From assembly GCA_000227505.4 (NCBI GenBank), contig AGIF02000001.1, positions 1,942,035 through 2,006,034 of the forward strand: a stretch of DNA of 64,000 bases. The letters are read 5' to 3'. Positions within the stretch are counted from its first letter, which is position 1. Every line of letters starts with the position of its first letter. The notes beneath the pieces are model-generated. The model saw only the letters and a program-made list of their open reading frames with translations, was not told the origin of the DNA and made no database searches. Shown in pieces: positions 27,451-35,999 of the stretch. The position numbers were made by a program, and so were the translations under genes. The DNA comes from a gamma proteobacterium HIMB55 (GTDB taxonomy: Bacteria; Pseudomonadota; Gammaproteobacteria; Pseudomonadales; Halieaceae).

Positions 27451-28836
27451 CTAAATCTGCATGAAACCAACGTCAGCAGAATTAAAATTGACGAGCGAAG
27501 GGAAGGTATCGGCAATTTGCGACGGACTGAGTCCATACCAACTCGCTAGCGTTGCAGCATACTGATCGATGGATGTTGTCGGGATCATCCGACCTTGCCC
27601 AACATCATCGTTACTGCCAATCGCAAGCTCAGGCATCGTGCCGAAAATGCGACCACCCATGACGCCGTCACCTATCACCATCTGATGGCTACCCCATCCA
27701 TGGTCGGTTCCATCCCCGTTGCTCGTCAATGTCCGTCCGAACTCGCTGGCGGTAAAGGTGGTGACCTTATCTGAGACACCCAACTCAACCGTGGCCTCAT
27801 AAAACGACGACAGGGCGTGATTTAGCTCGCGCATCAATACAGGGTAACGGCCCGCCTGATTCCCGTGAGTATCGTAGTCGCCGATACCTACATAAAAAAT
27901 TTGACGACTCATACCGAGGGTCTCGCGCGCTGCAATAAGCCGCGCAACCATGCTCATCCGGTCTGCAAGTTGGCTACCACTTTGAAAGTATGTTTGCGGT
28001 CCGGGCGTATTTTCCAAGGCAGACCGGAGCTCTACACCCAGGTCAATCGATCGGCGCTGCGTCTTCGCAAACTCGGTCGCAAATAAGTGTGTTTGAGGCT
28101 GTGCGAGAAGTGCATCATAAGCCCGATTTCTGTTAACGGACCACGCATCTGGGTTTCCCGGTTGCAAGGACCAGTACTCATTTACACCGCCCGCCCCGAG
28201 CGCATAAGGCGCAGTCATACCACCCGCCTGTAGGGTATTCGCGCCACTCAAAGTGATGTTCATGGCGAGGTTAGGGTTTGCATTCGCATCCATCATGACG
28301 TCGGCAATGCGGCTAGCCCAGCCCTGTCGCTCCTGCGTGGCTTGCAAGCTCATCACAAAATTTTGCTGATCATTATGCGAAAACAGCTGCGGTGGCAGTT
28401 CCACGCGCTTGTTCACATAGTCTGATTGCAGTGTCGGCTCAATCAGCGTCCCAACATTACCAATCAGCGACAGCTTACCCGCGTCAAAAAGTGACTTCAG
28501 CCCAGTGAGTTCAGGATGAAGACCATAGTCGGCGGGCAAGCTATTTGCAGGATTTAATGCCAGCAGATCCTCCCTCGCCGTTGCAAGGCTGCGCCGCGTC
28601 TCTGAGTAGGTGTTGTACTCGCTCTGTGAGCGAGGGACTAACATGTTAAACGCGTCATTCCCTCCGTAGAGGAACACGCAAACAAGCGCTCGGTAGTCAT
28701 CCGTCCCACCCACCTGTGCATGCGCAAGATTGAATTGCGTTGATAAGGCGGAGAAGCTCGAGGAACCCAGTGCCGCGAGGGCTGATTGCTTGATAAATGC
28801 TCGCCGGCGCAGTGACTTGTCTTTTGAATACACCAT
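27451..28836 (-). CDS. DUF1501 protein with Tat signal
   Basis: The protein begins with a twin-arginine-type signal (SLRRRAFIKQSALAALG), so it is probably exported folded. The 461 residues match the DUF1501 family: ALVCVFLYGGNDAFNMLVP, LFSHNDQQNFVMS, VGIGDYDTHGNQAGRYP and SEFGRTLTSNGDGTDHGWG. These His/Asp-rich segments resemble the metal sites of alkaline-phosphatase/sulfatase-fold enzymes. AGGGAG sits eight bases before the chosen ATG. It follows the DUF1800 gene by 11 bp. The two families are repeatedly found as a pair with unknown function. Confidence 0.88.
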   Translation of the reverse strand: MVYSKDKSLRRRAFIKQSALAALGSSSFSALSTQFNLAHAQVGGTDDYRALVCVFLYGGNDAFNMLVPRSQSEYNTYSETRRSLATAREDLLALNPANSLPADYGLHPELTGLKSLFDAGKLSLIGNVGTLIEPTLQSDYVNKRVELPPQLFSHNDQQNFVMSLQATQERQGWASRIADVMMDANANPNLAMNITLSGANTLQAGGMTAPYALGAGGVNEYWSLQPGNPDAWSVNRNRAYDALLAQPQTHLFATEFAKTQRRSIDLGVELRSALENTPGPQTYFQSGSQLADRMSMVARLIAARETLGMSRQIFYVGIGDYDTHGNQAGRYPVLMRELNHALSSFYEATVELGVSDKVTTFTASEFGRTLTSNGDGTDHGWGSHQMVIGDGVMGGRIFGTMPELAIGSNDDVGQGRMIPTTSIDQYAATLASWYGLSPSQIADTFPSLVNFNSADVGFMQI

Positions 28837-28847
28837 CACTCTACTCC

Positions 28848-30683
28848 CTAACGCTGAACCGCAAATTCGGGCGACATCCATAATAAGTAGGTCGCCTCTG
28901 CCACTCTATAGAGTCGTTCCTGCGCTTGTTCAGCATCGAACGGCTCAATGTGTTCTAACAAAACATCCCGCATCCCATCACTCATTTGACCGCTGAGCAT
29001 CAGCACATCGAGATGATTAACGAGGTCACCTGCGTCACGAGCCATTTCAATCTCGTCGTCGAATCGCGCGAATAAACACCCAACGCCTGACTCGAAACTA
29101 AGATTCTCCTCACATCTCTCGCGCAAGAAACCATAGGAATTAAAAATGATAGACCCACCCCAGTTAGAGGCAGCTGTAATGTCTTTCTCCGTCAAAATCT
29201 GAAATTCAGGCGCATCAAGTTCAGCCCCGCCAAATACGTTGGCGGGTGAGTAGTCAGGACGGTAAAAATTGAAGACCGACGGCGCACCATAAGGCCGCTG
29301 ACCGTAATCATAGCCAGGCCAGAAAAAACGAATCGTCTCCGCGACTGCGGAGCCGTCCTCTGTGAGTGGTTGGTCCGCCAGCACGTTAAAAGCGCGCATT
29401 AACGATGTAAATTTCAACACCGGTTCTTTTAATTTGCCAAACTGATCGTCCGAACCAAAATCGGCGCCACGAGCTTCTGAATCGAGAAGAATCGCCCTGA
29501 CAACCGCCTCGAGGTCGCCTTTAACACCCTGACCATTATCATTAAAGACACTACTCACACGACGGACATAAGCAGGCGAAGGGTTGCTTGTAACCAATCG
29601 CTGAATCAGTTGCTTGCTAATGAAAGGCGCCACATTTGAGTGGGCAAAAACGTTATCCAGCGCCGCATCCAAGTCCTGCTCGGCAGTCATGCCCGCTGGA
29701 AGTACTTCGTTATTCAGCAGCGTTTTTGACTCGGTGTCATGGTATTCCGGGAACGCTTTCATAGGGTCAGTTGTACTTGCGACACCCCATCCATTCCAAT
29801 ACCAATAGGGCGCATTGGCATACATCCACCCCGTAAATACGCTGGCGAACCCCTTAATCGTAGCTTGATCATAGGTCGGGATAGGATTACCCGCATCGTC
29901 ACGCGCGACCGTGCCGTCATCGTTTAACTCAACCAACCCGATGGTAAAGAGCTGCATTAACTCACGCGCGTAGTTCTCATCGGGTCGGATGTTACGGTCG
30001 GTATCGGTCTTCTCGTTACGCACTGTGCTCAGGTACTCGCCCATCATGGGGTTCAACGTGACCGCTTTTAACAGGTCGCGGTAATTCCCGAAGGCATGCT
30101 CAGCGAGCATGTCGTGATAATTCATGATTCCGCGTGCATCGTTGAAGAGTGAATCAGACAAATCAGAAATCACAAAAATCTGACTGAGCGCAAAAGCCAC
30201 TCGTTGTCGTAGCTGGTCCTCGCCATAGACAAAGGTCTCCCAAAGTACGTCACTGACAAGCATGCGCTTTTGCCATTCGATATCGAGGTCGGACTTATCT
30301 AAGGGGTCCAAGTCGGAATCCCGCATGTGCGCATCGAGACGGCGAAGGGCCTCTGACTGCGGTACTGATATCTGTGCATCAATCCAGGCGGCAAAATCAG
30401 CTTCATCCTCGTAAAGCGCTAAAACCTCTGCTTCTGTGGGACCAAAAGTTGCCTGCGTCAGGAAACGCGCTACATCTGTTGCTACAGGATCAGCCACCAA
30501 ATCCCGCAACTCAGGAGGCTCAGCTGAAGGCGGCGGTGTTTGTGTGCCGCCGGATGAGCTCCCGCCACCGCCAGTAGAGCCACTGTTCGCTGAAGGAAAC
30601 GATGGTCCACCCGAACCACCACCCCCACAAGCTGTTAGTGTCGCTAAGATAAGAACGACAAGAAAATTCTGTATCTTCACCAT
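28848..30683 (-). CDS. DUF1800 lipoprotein
   Basis: This is a 611-residue lipoprotein: its signal ends LATLTAC, followed by a Gly/Ser/Pro-rich low-complexity linker of about 50 residues. The DUF1800 domain follows, with VARFLTQATFGPTEAEV, LRQRVAFALSQIFVIS, NYARELMQLFTIGLVELN and GVKGDLEAVVRAILLDSEAR. The function of DUF1800 is not established. The start has GGGGG upstream. Because it is directly upstream of the DUF1501 gene, the pair is likely one operon and may act together at the cell envelope. Confidence 0.87.
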   Translation of the reverse strand: MVKIQNFLVVLILATLTACGGGGSGGPSFPSANSGSTGGGGSSSGGTQTPPPSAEPPELRDLVADPVATDVARFLTQATFGPTEAEVLALYEDEADFAAWIDAQISVPQSEALRRLDAHMRDSDLDPLDKSDLDIEWQKRMLVSDVLWETFVYGEDQLRQRVAFALSQIFVISDLSDSLFNDARGIMNYHDMLAEHAFGNYRDLLKAVTLNPMMGEYLSTVRNEKTDTDRNIRPDENYARELMQLFTIGLVELNDDGTVARDDAGNPIPTYDQATIKGFASVFTGWMYANAPYWYWNGWGVASTTDPMKAFPEYHDTESKTLLNNEVLPAGMTAEQDLDAALDNVFAHSNVAPFISKQLIQRLVTSNPSPAYVRRVSSVFNDNGQGVKGDLEAVVRAILLDSEARGADFGSDDQFGKLKEPVLKFTSLMRAFNVLADQPLTEDGSAVAETIRFFWPGYDYGQRPYGAPSVFNFYRPDYSPANVFGGAELDAPEFQILTEKDITAASNWGGSIIFNSYGFLRERCEENLSFESGVGCLFARFDDEIEMARDAGDLVNHLDVLMLSGQMSDGMRDVLLEHIEPFDAEQAQERLYRVAEATYLLWMSPEFAVQR

Positions 30684-30896
30684 GAATCCCCCGCACGGAT
30701 ATGCAGAATGAAGCCTAACGATACTGCAGAAGATAACAAGCACCCAAAGCTTCAATTATCCCCGCCACAGTCCGGAAAAAGCCCGGGAACAGTTCAGCAA
30801 AAGTCCAGCAAACGAACAACTTATACCCACCCAGCGGGTCGAAATTGCGGGCTGACTCGATCATCCTGCGCGGTGACGCATACCCCGGATTTCTGA

Positions 30897-31094
30897 ATGC
30901 CACGCCGAACTTACGAGCGCGACGGACAAACCATTGAATCAGTGGACGACGTTGACGAGCTTGTCACTGATAAAAGGGCAGGTTGGCGCGCCAACGCGGC
31001 AAAAGCACGACGGCGCCAACGACGTTACAAAAAGCGGTTAACTAACGAAATCCTTCACAGTGATTACTTAGGGCAATCCGCAGAAGAAGATTAG
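30897..31094 (+). CDS. Small basic protein of unknown function
   Basis: This is a 65-residue frame with no family I recognise. An acidic stretch (ESVDDVDELV) is followed by an arginine/lysine-rich helix (AKARRRQRRYKKRL) and an acidic end, a layout that could bind nucleic acid. The ribosome site is weak. Its stop overlaps the convergent thiolase stop by four bases. The upstream gap to the DUF1800 gene (about 210 bp) shows no clear promoter. It is more likely real than not, because the composition differs from a random antisense frame and it lies in otherwise empty DNA. Confidence 0.5.
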   Translation: MPRRTYERDGQTIESVDDVDELVTDKRAGWRANAAKARRRQRRYKKRLTNEILHSDYLGQSAEED

Positions 31095-32290
31095 TCGCAG
31101 CGCCTCAGTAGTAAGGCACTGCCACTTCCGGCAGCCCCGCTTGCCGCAACGACGGCGAGTTCCCCGTTGGATCGATACAACTCTTCAATTGCAGTACCCA
31201 CCATAATGGCCCCAGTCGCGCCCATGGGGTGGCCCAGGGCAATGCAACCTCCATTGACGTTCACTTTATCAAGCGAAAGATCGAGCTCCCGCGTCAATTT
31301 AACAATGGTTGCCGCAAAGGCTTCGTGAATCTCAAACACATCGACATCAGCCGTTGAAAGTCCGTTGCGACGCATAATCTCAGCGGTGGCTGTGACACAC
31401 CCACTGACAACCTCAAGCGGTTCAGCACCGCAGGTCACCGAATCAATAATCTCCACTTTAGGGAAAACTGAAAGTCGACCTTGCATGGACTCGTCACCAA
31501 CCAACAGAACCGCCGCTGCGTCACACATAGCAGGAGAATTTGCTGCAGTGTGAACATGCGAAATGGCTCCTAAACTCCCAAACGCGGCGAGTTGAACATC
31601 GTCAGACCCCGCCGCACCGAGCTCCGCAAAAGCTAATGGCATATCCGCCAAGCGCTCTCGCGTAAGCGATGTACGAATGCACTCATCCTCGGTGATCCCA
31701 CCCTGAGAGGTGTTAATCGGGACGATCGAGGAAAATCGTTTCTCACGCTGAGCTGCCAACGCACGTTGATGGCTTAAGAAAGCAACCTCATCGCAATCTT
31801 CTCGGGTCGCGCCGACACGAGTGGCAATAAGGTCAGCACCGGCGCCCATCAACAACACATGATGCTCAACGCCAAATTTATGATCGGCGAATACGCGCGC
31901 TCCGTCGGCTAACAGAGGCACCCGCGACATCATCTCGACACCTCCGGCTATGAGTGCGGGAGACTGCCCGACATTCACTTTCAAAGCAGCGAGCGAAACA
32001 GCATCGATACTCGACGAACAAAAGCGGTTAACCGTCATTCCGGCAATGCTGGAGGGCCAGCCCGCCAAAAGCGCAGAGGTTTTTGCAACATTTGCTGCCT
32101 GCTCACCGTATTGCGTCACGCAGCCGAGGATGACTTCATACACTAGGCCTGGGTCTAGGCCGGTACGTTCAGCAATTGAATGATGTAGCTGAGCGAGAAG
32201 CGCTGTGGGTGTTAGCTCGTGAAGGCCACCCGAGGCTTTGGCTTTTGTACGAGGGCTGCGGATTGCGTCATAGATGAACGCTCTTTTCAC
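31091..32290 (-). CDS. Thiolase family protein lacking the C-terminal catalytic Cys
   Basis: This 399-residue protein has a thiolase fold. The nucleophilic Cys is present in NRFCSSSIDAVS and the His in NGGCIALGHPMGATGA, but the usual C-x-GGG-x-G near the end is replaced by VVAASGAAGSGSALLL. The second catalytic Cys of degradative or biosynthetic thiolases therefore appears lost. It overlaps the upstream thiolase gene by four bases, so the two may form a hetero-oligomer or act in sequence. A reduced, altered or scaffold role is possible. Confidence 0.85.
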   Translation of the reverse strand: MKRAFIYDAIRSPRTKAKASGGLHELTPTALLAQLHHSIAERTGLDPGLVYEVILGCVTQYGEQAANVAKTSALLAGWPSSIAGMTVNRFCSSSIDAVSLAALKVNVGQSPALIAGGVEMMSRVPLLADGARVFADHKFGVEHHVLLMGAGADLIATRVGATREDCDEVAFLSHQRALAAQREKRFSSIVPINTSQGGITEDECIRTSLTRERLADMPLAFAELGAAGSDDVQLAAFGSLGAISHVHTAANSPAMCDAAAVLLVGDESMQGRLSVFPKVEIIDSVTCGAEPLEVVSGCVTATAEIMRRNGLSTADVDVFEIHEAFAATIVKLTRELDLSLDKVNVNGGCIALGHPMGATGAIMVGTAIEELYRSNGELAVVAASGAAGSGSALLLRRCD

Positions 32291-33522
32291 TGCCCGACGC
32301 CTACCACCAAACTCGCGCAGGTTGTTGTACTGCCACCCATATTGAAGGTAATGAGATTCTCGGCGCCTTTTATCTGGTAGTCACCAGCCTTCCCAGAAAC
32401 CTGCTTAGCGCAATCAAGTGCCATTCGAACACCCGTTGCTCCCACTGGATGTCCAAGTCCAATCAATCCACCGCTCGGGTTTATCGGGAAATCACCATCA
32501 AGCGCGATACGCCCTTCCTCGATCGCCTTCCAGCTTTCACCTGGCGCGGTTAAGCCCGAATGATCAATCGCCATATACTCGGTGACAGTGAAACAATCGT
32601 GAGTTTCCAGACCATCGACGGCGGTAATTGACTCCATGCCTGCACGATCGAGCGCGTCGCTCATGGTTTTTGCTGCATGCGGGAAGATAATCCCACTGCC
32701 TCGTGAGCTTTCCAATTTGGTATCCAGTGAGATTGGGGCGGAGCGATGTCCCCAGCCTTTAATGCGTGGAATATCCGATAGCTTTAGACCCTGTTTCTCA
32801 GCATGGGCCCTCGCAACATCCTCGTTTGCCAAAATAATGCAGGCAGCACCGTCGGTTATTTGGCCGCAGTCGAGCTTACGGACGCGCCCTTCGATAACCG
32901 GGTTCAACATTTCATCGGAGTCAAAACTCCCTTCAGCAAACTGCCATCCGCGGGTTTGAGCATTGGGGTTTAACTTCGCGTTAGCAAAATTGATCTCGGC
33001 TATTCGGGTAAGGTGCTCATCGCGAATACCGTGTCGCATATCGTATTCGCGCGTGATCAGGTCAAACATGAAGGGCCAAGGGAAATCGCATGTCCGTGCT
33101 TCGTGACCCTTCCAGGTTGCTGCGCCCAAATACTCGGCACCTGTCTTGCCATCGACGTTACGCATGAGCTCAAGGCCCAACACACAAGCCGTGTTGTAGT
33201 GCCCCGCTTCGATATCTCGCATGGCACCCAAAATGGCCATCGAACCCGAAGCGCACGCGGCTTCATGTCGAGATGTGGGAAGCATGGCAAGTTCAGGGTA
33301 AACCTGCCCGAAGAAACCACCTATCAACCCCTGCCCTGCGAATAAATCCGCCACAAAGTTTCCGACATGACCTACTTCGATTTGGGCGGGCTCTATCGCG
33401 GCATCCGCTACAGCATCGCGAAGGACCTCGGTGAACATGTTGTAGACCTCGAGATCTTCGCGGGCCCAGTTGCGAGAGAAGTCAGTTTGGCTACCACCGA
33501 GTATGTAAACGCCCGTGCTCAT
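32287..33522 (-). CDS. SCP-x-type thiolase
   Basis: This is a 411-residue thiolase of the non-canonical SCP-x/lipid-transfer type, a group that acts on branched or sterol side-chain 3-ketoacyl-CoAs in other bacteria. It has the nucleophile in HEAACASGSMAILGA, the His in NPSGGLIGLGHPVGATG and a C-terminal FNMGGSTTTCASLVVG that places a Cys near the active site. AAGGA precedes the ATG. It is co-transcribed with the atypical thiolase downstream and lies 75 bp after an MDR dehydrogenase gene. The substrate is not known. Confidence 0.86.
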   Translation of the reverse strand: MSTGVYILGGSQTDFSRNWAREDLEVYNMFTEVLRDAVADAAIEPAQIEVGHVGNFVADLFAGQGLIGGFFGQVYPELAMLPTSRHEAACASGSMAILGAMRDIEAGHYNTACVLGLELMRNVDGKTGAEYLGAATWKGHEARTCDFPWPFMFDLITREYDMRHGIRDEHLTRIAEINFANAKLNPNAQTRGWQFAEGSFDSDEMLNPVIEGRVRKLDCGQITDGAACIILANEDVARAHAEKQGLKLSDIPRIKGWGHRSAPISLDTKLESSRGSGIIFPHAAKTMSDALDRAGMESITAVDGLETHDCFTVTEYMAIDHSGLTAPGESWKAIEEGRIALDGDFPINPSGGLIGLGHPVGATGVRMALDCAKQVSGKAGDYQIKGAENLITFNMGGSTTTCASLVVGVGQ

Positions 33523-33597
33523 TTTTATATCCTTGGGTTGCGCCTAATTTTGCCACTTTACCCAGAGACCGAGTACGATGCGAATTTAATGAGGTAG

Positions 33598-34623
33598 TCA
33601 GAACTCGAGGCAGATCTTCCCAAAGTGCTGACCCGTCTCCTGGTAGCGGAATGCGTCGGCTAACCCCTCTAGGGGGAAAATTTTATCCACGATCGGCTTC
33701 ATGCCGGAGGCGTCTATGGCGCGAACCATATCCTCCTGCTGTGCACGTGTTCCCACGGTAATACCCGTAATGCGAAGCTGCGATGCAAAGATTGCCGCAA
33801 CAGGTACTTCGCCAGTGAATCCTGCGACCACGCCAATGAGTGCAATATGGCCACCCATTCGTGTCGCCATGATCGACTGTGTGAGTGTTCCGGCGCCGCC
33901 AATTTCAATGACATGATCGACACCAAGGCCACCAGTCAACTTTCGTGCTTCAACGCCCCAATCTGGCGTCTCTTTGTAGTTGATAACGTGATCAGCACCC
34001 ATTGCTTTGAGGCGCTCAAGTTTTTCGTTGGAAGATGATGTGGCAATGACTGTTGCGCCGGCAGCCTTTGCAAACTGAAGTGCAAAGATAGAAACACCTC
34101 CGGTGCCCTGCACGAGAACCGTATCACCCTGCTTAACTTGTCCTTCGACAATCAAGCCTCTCCATGCAGTAAGTCCCGCACAGACTAAGGTCGCAGCTTC
34201 AGGGTGCGTGTATCCCTGAGGCGCCTTAGTAAAAGACGTAGCAGGCTTCACAACATACTCTGCAGCAAACCCATCGATAGTGTCGCCTGGAACGGCAGCC
34301 ATACTGCCTCCCGCCACGCCACTGAACCGAGCATCGGGATCACCCGATAACCAATCTGGGAAAAACGTACTGATGACGTGGTCACCCACACGAAACTCGG
34401 TGACACCTTCTCCTACTTCAATCACTTCGCCCGATCCATCTGACATCAGTACTAGGCCCTCGGAATGCCGCTGCATCCCGCGGGCGACCAAGTAATCGTG
34501 GTAATTGAGTGAGCTCGCGTGAACACGCACTAATATGTCACCGGCCCCGGGAGAGGGAATTTCGCGTTCTTCCTCGGTGATGTGGTCGAAGCCCATCGGC
34601 GCTTGAAGTGTCATGACACGCAT
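33598..34623 (-). CDS. MDR-family alcohol dehydrogenase/quinone reductase
   Basis: This is a 341-residue medium-chain dehydrogenase. The GroES-like domain carries LNYHDYLVARGM and LVLMSDGSGEVIEVGEGV; the Rossmann domain has VLVQGTGGVSIFALQFAKA. The catalytic Cys that starts the zinc site in classical alcohol dehydrogenases is replaced by Asn-Tyr-His-Asp, so a zinc-free reductase is likely. AAGGAGA precedes the ATG. It is first in a likely three-gene unit with the two thiolases. Confidence 0.84.
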   Translation of the reverse strand: MRVMTLQAPMGFDHITEEEREIPSPGAGDILVRVHASSLNYHDYLVARGMQRHSEGLVLMSDGSGEVIEVGEGVTEFRVGDHVISTFFPDWLSGDPDARFSGVAGGSMAAVPGDTIDGFAAEYVVKPATSFTKAPQGYTHPEAATLVCAGLTAWRGLIVEGQVKQGDTVLVQGTGGVSIFALQFAKAAGATVIATSSSNEKLERLKAMGADHVINYKETPDWGVEARKLTGGLGVDHVIEIGGAGTLTQSIMATRMGGHIALIGVVAGFTGEVPVAAIFASQLRITGITVGTRAQQEDMVRAIDASGMKPIVDKIFPLEGLADAFRYQETGQHFGKICLEF

Positions 34624-34805
34624 CAGTTTGTCTCCTTATCGAGAATAAGTTCCAACTCGTCCGTTGATTGGTGAACTCAAGCATAGCGTGTAATGCACGT
34701 GATTGGCTGATGAAAAGGGGACGCGCCCGATAGCATCGCTGAGGTGGTCACCTCAACAAGGGTTCTGTTTTAGATTAAAGCCAAGCGAGCGTGGTATTTC
34801 TCATG

Positions 34806-34824
34806 ATGGTGGGCCGTGATGGAT
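34806..34824. repeat. Direct repeat copy of the tRNA-Lys 3' end (distal copy)
   Basis: The 19 bp ATGGTGGGCCGTGATGGAT are identical to 34996-35014, which is the 3' end of tRNA-Lys including CCA. The copies are exactly 190 bp apart. No other part of a tRNA is present here. Such duplications usually mark attachment sites of an integrated or lost element, or a decayed tandem tRNA. Confidence 0.85.
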
Positions 34825-34960
34825 AGTCCACTGGGCGGTTGCCTCCCGCCCACTGACCGCTGCGCGGCGCTTTCGCTTCGCTCCAGCGACCAAATTGCGC
34901 CCTAGGCACAATTTGTCGAACCAGAGTAAAGAACCAACCCACTCACGCATAACGCACAAA
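34825..34960. other. Hairpin-rich spacer between tRNA 3'-end repeats
   Basis: There is no coding potential here. Three inverted repeats follow one another: GGGCGG/CCGCCC (34833-34851), CGCTG/CAGCG (34858-34888), and CAAATTG/CAATTTG (34891-34915), the last extended by three inner pairs. The rest of the gap (34624-34805) holds the upstream region of the MDR gene without a confident promoter. Confidence 0.5.
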
Positions 34961-34961
34961 T

Positions 34962-34986
34962 AAAAAAGCCCACCTAAAGGCGGGCT
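34962..34986 (-). terminator. Terminator of tRNA-Lys
   Basis: Read on the minus strand, AGCCCGCC-TTTA-GGTGGGCT forms an 8-bp stem with one G-U pair, followed by a run of T. It lies 10 bp past the CCA end of the tRNA gene. Confidence 0.85.
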
Positions 34987-34995
34987 GTTTTATTT

Positions 34996-35014
34996 ATGGT
35001 GGGCCGTGATGGAT
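34996..35014. repeat. Direct repeat copy of the tRNA-Lys 3' end (gene copy)
   Basis: This is the resident copy of the 19-bp repeat. It covers the CCA end, the acceptor strand and part of the T arm of tRNA-Lys, the region most often used as an attachment site by tyrosine recombinases. Confidence 0.85.
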
Positions 35015-35071
35015 TCGAACCATCGACCAATTGGTTAAAAGCCAACTGCTCTACCGCTGAGCTAACGGCCC
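34997..35071 (-). tRNA. tRNA-Lys (UUU)
   Basis: The minus strand folds as a complete cloverleaf. The acceptor stem is GGGCCGT/ACGGCCC with an encoded CCA. The D arm carries AGCTCAGCGGTAGAGCA. The anticodon stem TTGG/CCAA encloses the loop CTTTTAA, giving anticodon TTT, and the T arm carries GGTTCGAATCC. It closely resembles gammaproteobacterial tRNA-Lys. It follows the tol-pal-cpoB cluster on the same strand, a common position for tRNA genes. Confidence 0.97.
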
Positions 35072-35168
35072 GAAAACTGTGTCGAGAGGGCGCGAATCTT
35101 ACGGCTTACGAACAAAAAAGCAAGCCCTGAAAATTACCGAAGCCGTCGCGACGACGACCTAAATAGCG

Positions 35169-35993
35169 TTATTGCCTATCGATGAAATCTTGCGCCAACT
35201 GCGCCGCAGGATGGCCATCGGCACCGTATTCGGCAATCACCCGATCAAGATACTCCCGGGAGCGCTCTTCGTTACCTTTCAGCGCATGAACACGGCCCAA
35301 TTTATACAAGGCATCAGGCACTTTGCGGTCGTTGGGATATTGATCCAATAAGACTTGGAAGTTTTGTCTTGCTGCCTCGGGATCAACCGGCTCAACAACA
35401 AGATATAACTCTCCCAACCAGTAATGTGCATTGGGTGCAAAACGACCAAATGGAAATTCGCTCAGAAATGCGTCGAAGGCCGTTAACGCCTCACTGAATT
35501 GACGCTCTCTAACCAAGCCGTAAGCCGCCTGATAGGCTTCCTGCTCACCCATCTCAGGTGCTACTGGTGCCTCTTGCGGCTGCTCACCATTGGCTGTCAC
35601 GACGGGATCACTGGGTGCGGACGAATCACCAGTGGTCTCTCCAGTACCCGCTGACGCCATCATCGCCAAGCGACGATCTACCTCCACATAGCGCTCGAGC
35701 GATTGATCCTGCAAGCGGGTTAATAGACCGGCCTGCTCCTCGACAAGGCCGTTGAGCCTGCGAATCTCCTCCTCGAGTTGCTGAACCCGAAGTGCGAGCG
35801 ATCGGGCATCCGTACCAGCCGTCGGCAGTGGTTCTGGAAGAACAGGTACCCCGGATGTGTCAGCTTGCGCGTACGGGACGATGCTGGAGGGTTGATCAGC
35901 GGGCTGAACGACGAAGTCTTGCGCCGTCGCTGCACCTGCAAAAATAAAAAAGCCGGCGACTAGCACCGGCTTTGCAAAACGTTGAGCGATCAT
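35169..35993 (-). CDS. cpoB: CpoB (YbgF), Tol-Pal/PBP1B coordinator
   Basis: CpoB is a periplasmic protein that links Tol-Pal activity to PBP1B during division. The 274-residue protein has a Sec signal peptide (cleavage near ATAQD). A coiled coil with RVQQLEEEIRRLNGLVEEQ follows, then a Pro/Glu/Ser-rich linker and C-terminal TPR repeats (YQAAYGLVRERQFSEALTAF, ANAHYWLGELYLV-type units). It starts six bases after the pal stop, so it belongs to the tol-pal operon. The tRNA-Lys gene follows downstream. Confidence 0.93.
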   Translation of the reverse strand: MIAQRFAKPVLVAGFFIFAGAATAQDFVVQPADQPSSIVPYAQADTSGVPVLPEPLPTAGTDARSLALRVQQLEEEIRRLNGLVEEQAGLLTRLQDQSLERYVEVDRRLAMMASAGTGETTGDSSAPSDPVVTANGEQPQEAPVAPEMGEQEAYQAAYGLVRERQFSEALTAFDAFLSEFPFGRFAPNAHYWLGELYLVVEPVDPEAARQNFQVLLDQYPNDRKVPDALYKLGRVHALKGNEERSREYLDRVIAEYGADGHPAAQLAQDFIDRQ

Positions 35994-35999
35994 AAAGCC

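Noticed and set aside
34806-34900. A second tRNA-Lys gene
   Set aside because: Only 19 bp of the 3' end match; the anticodon and D arms are absent.
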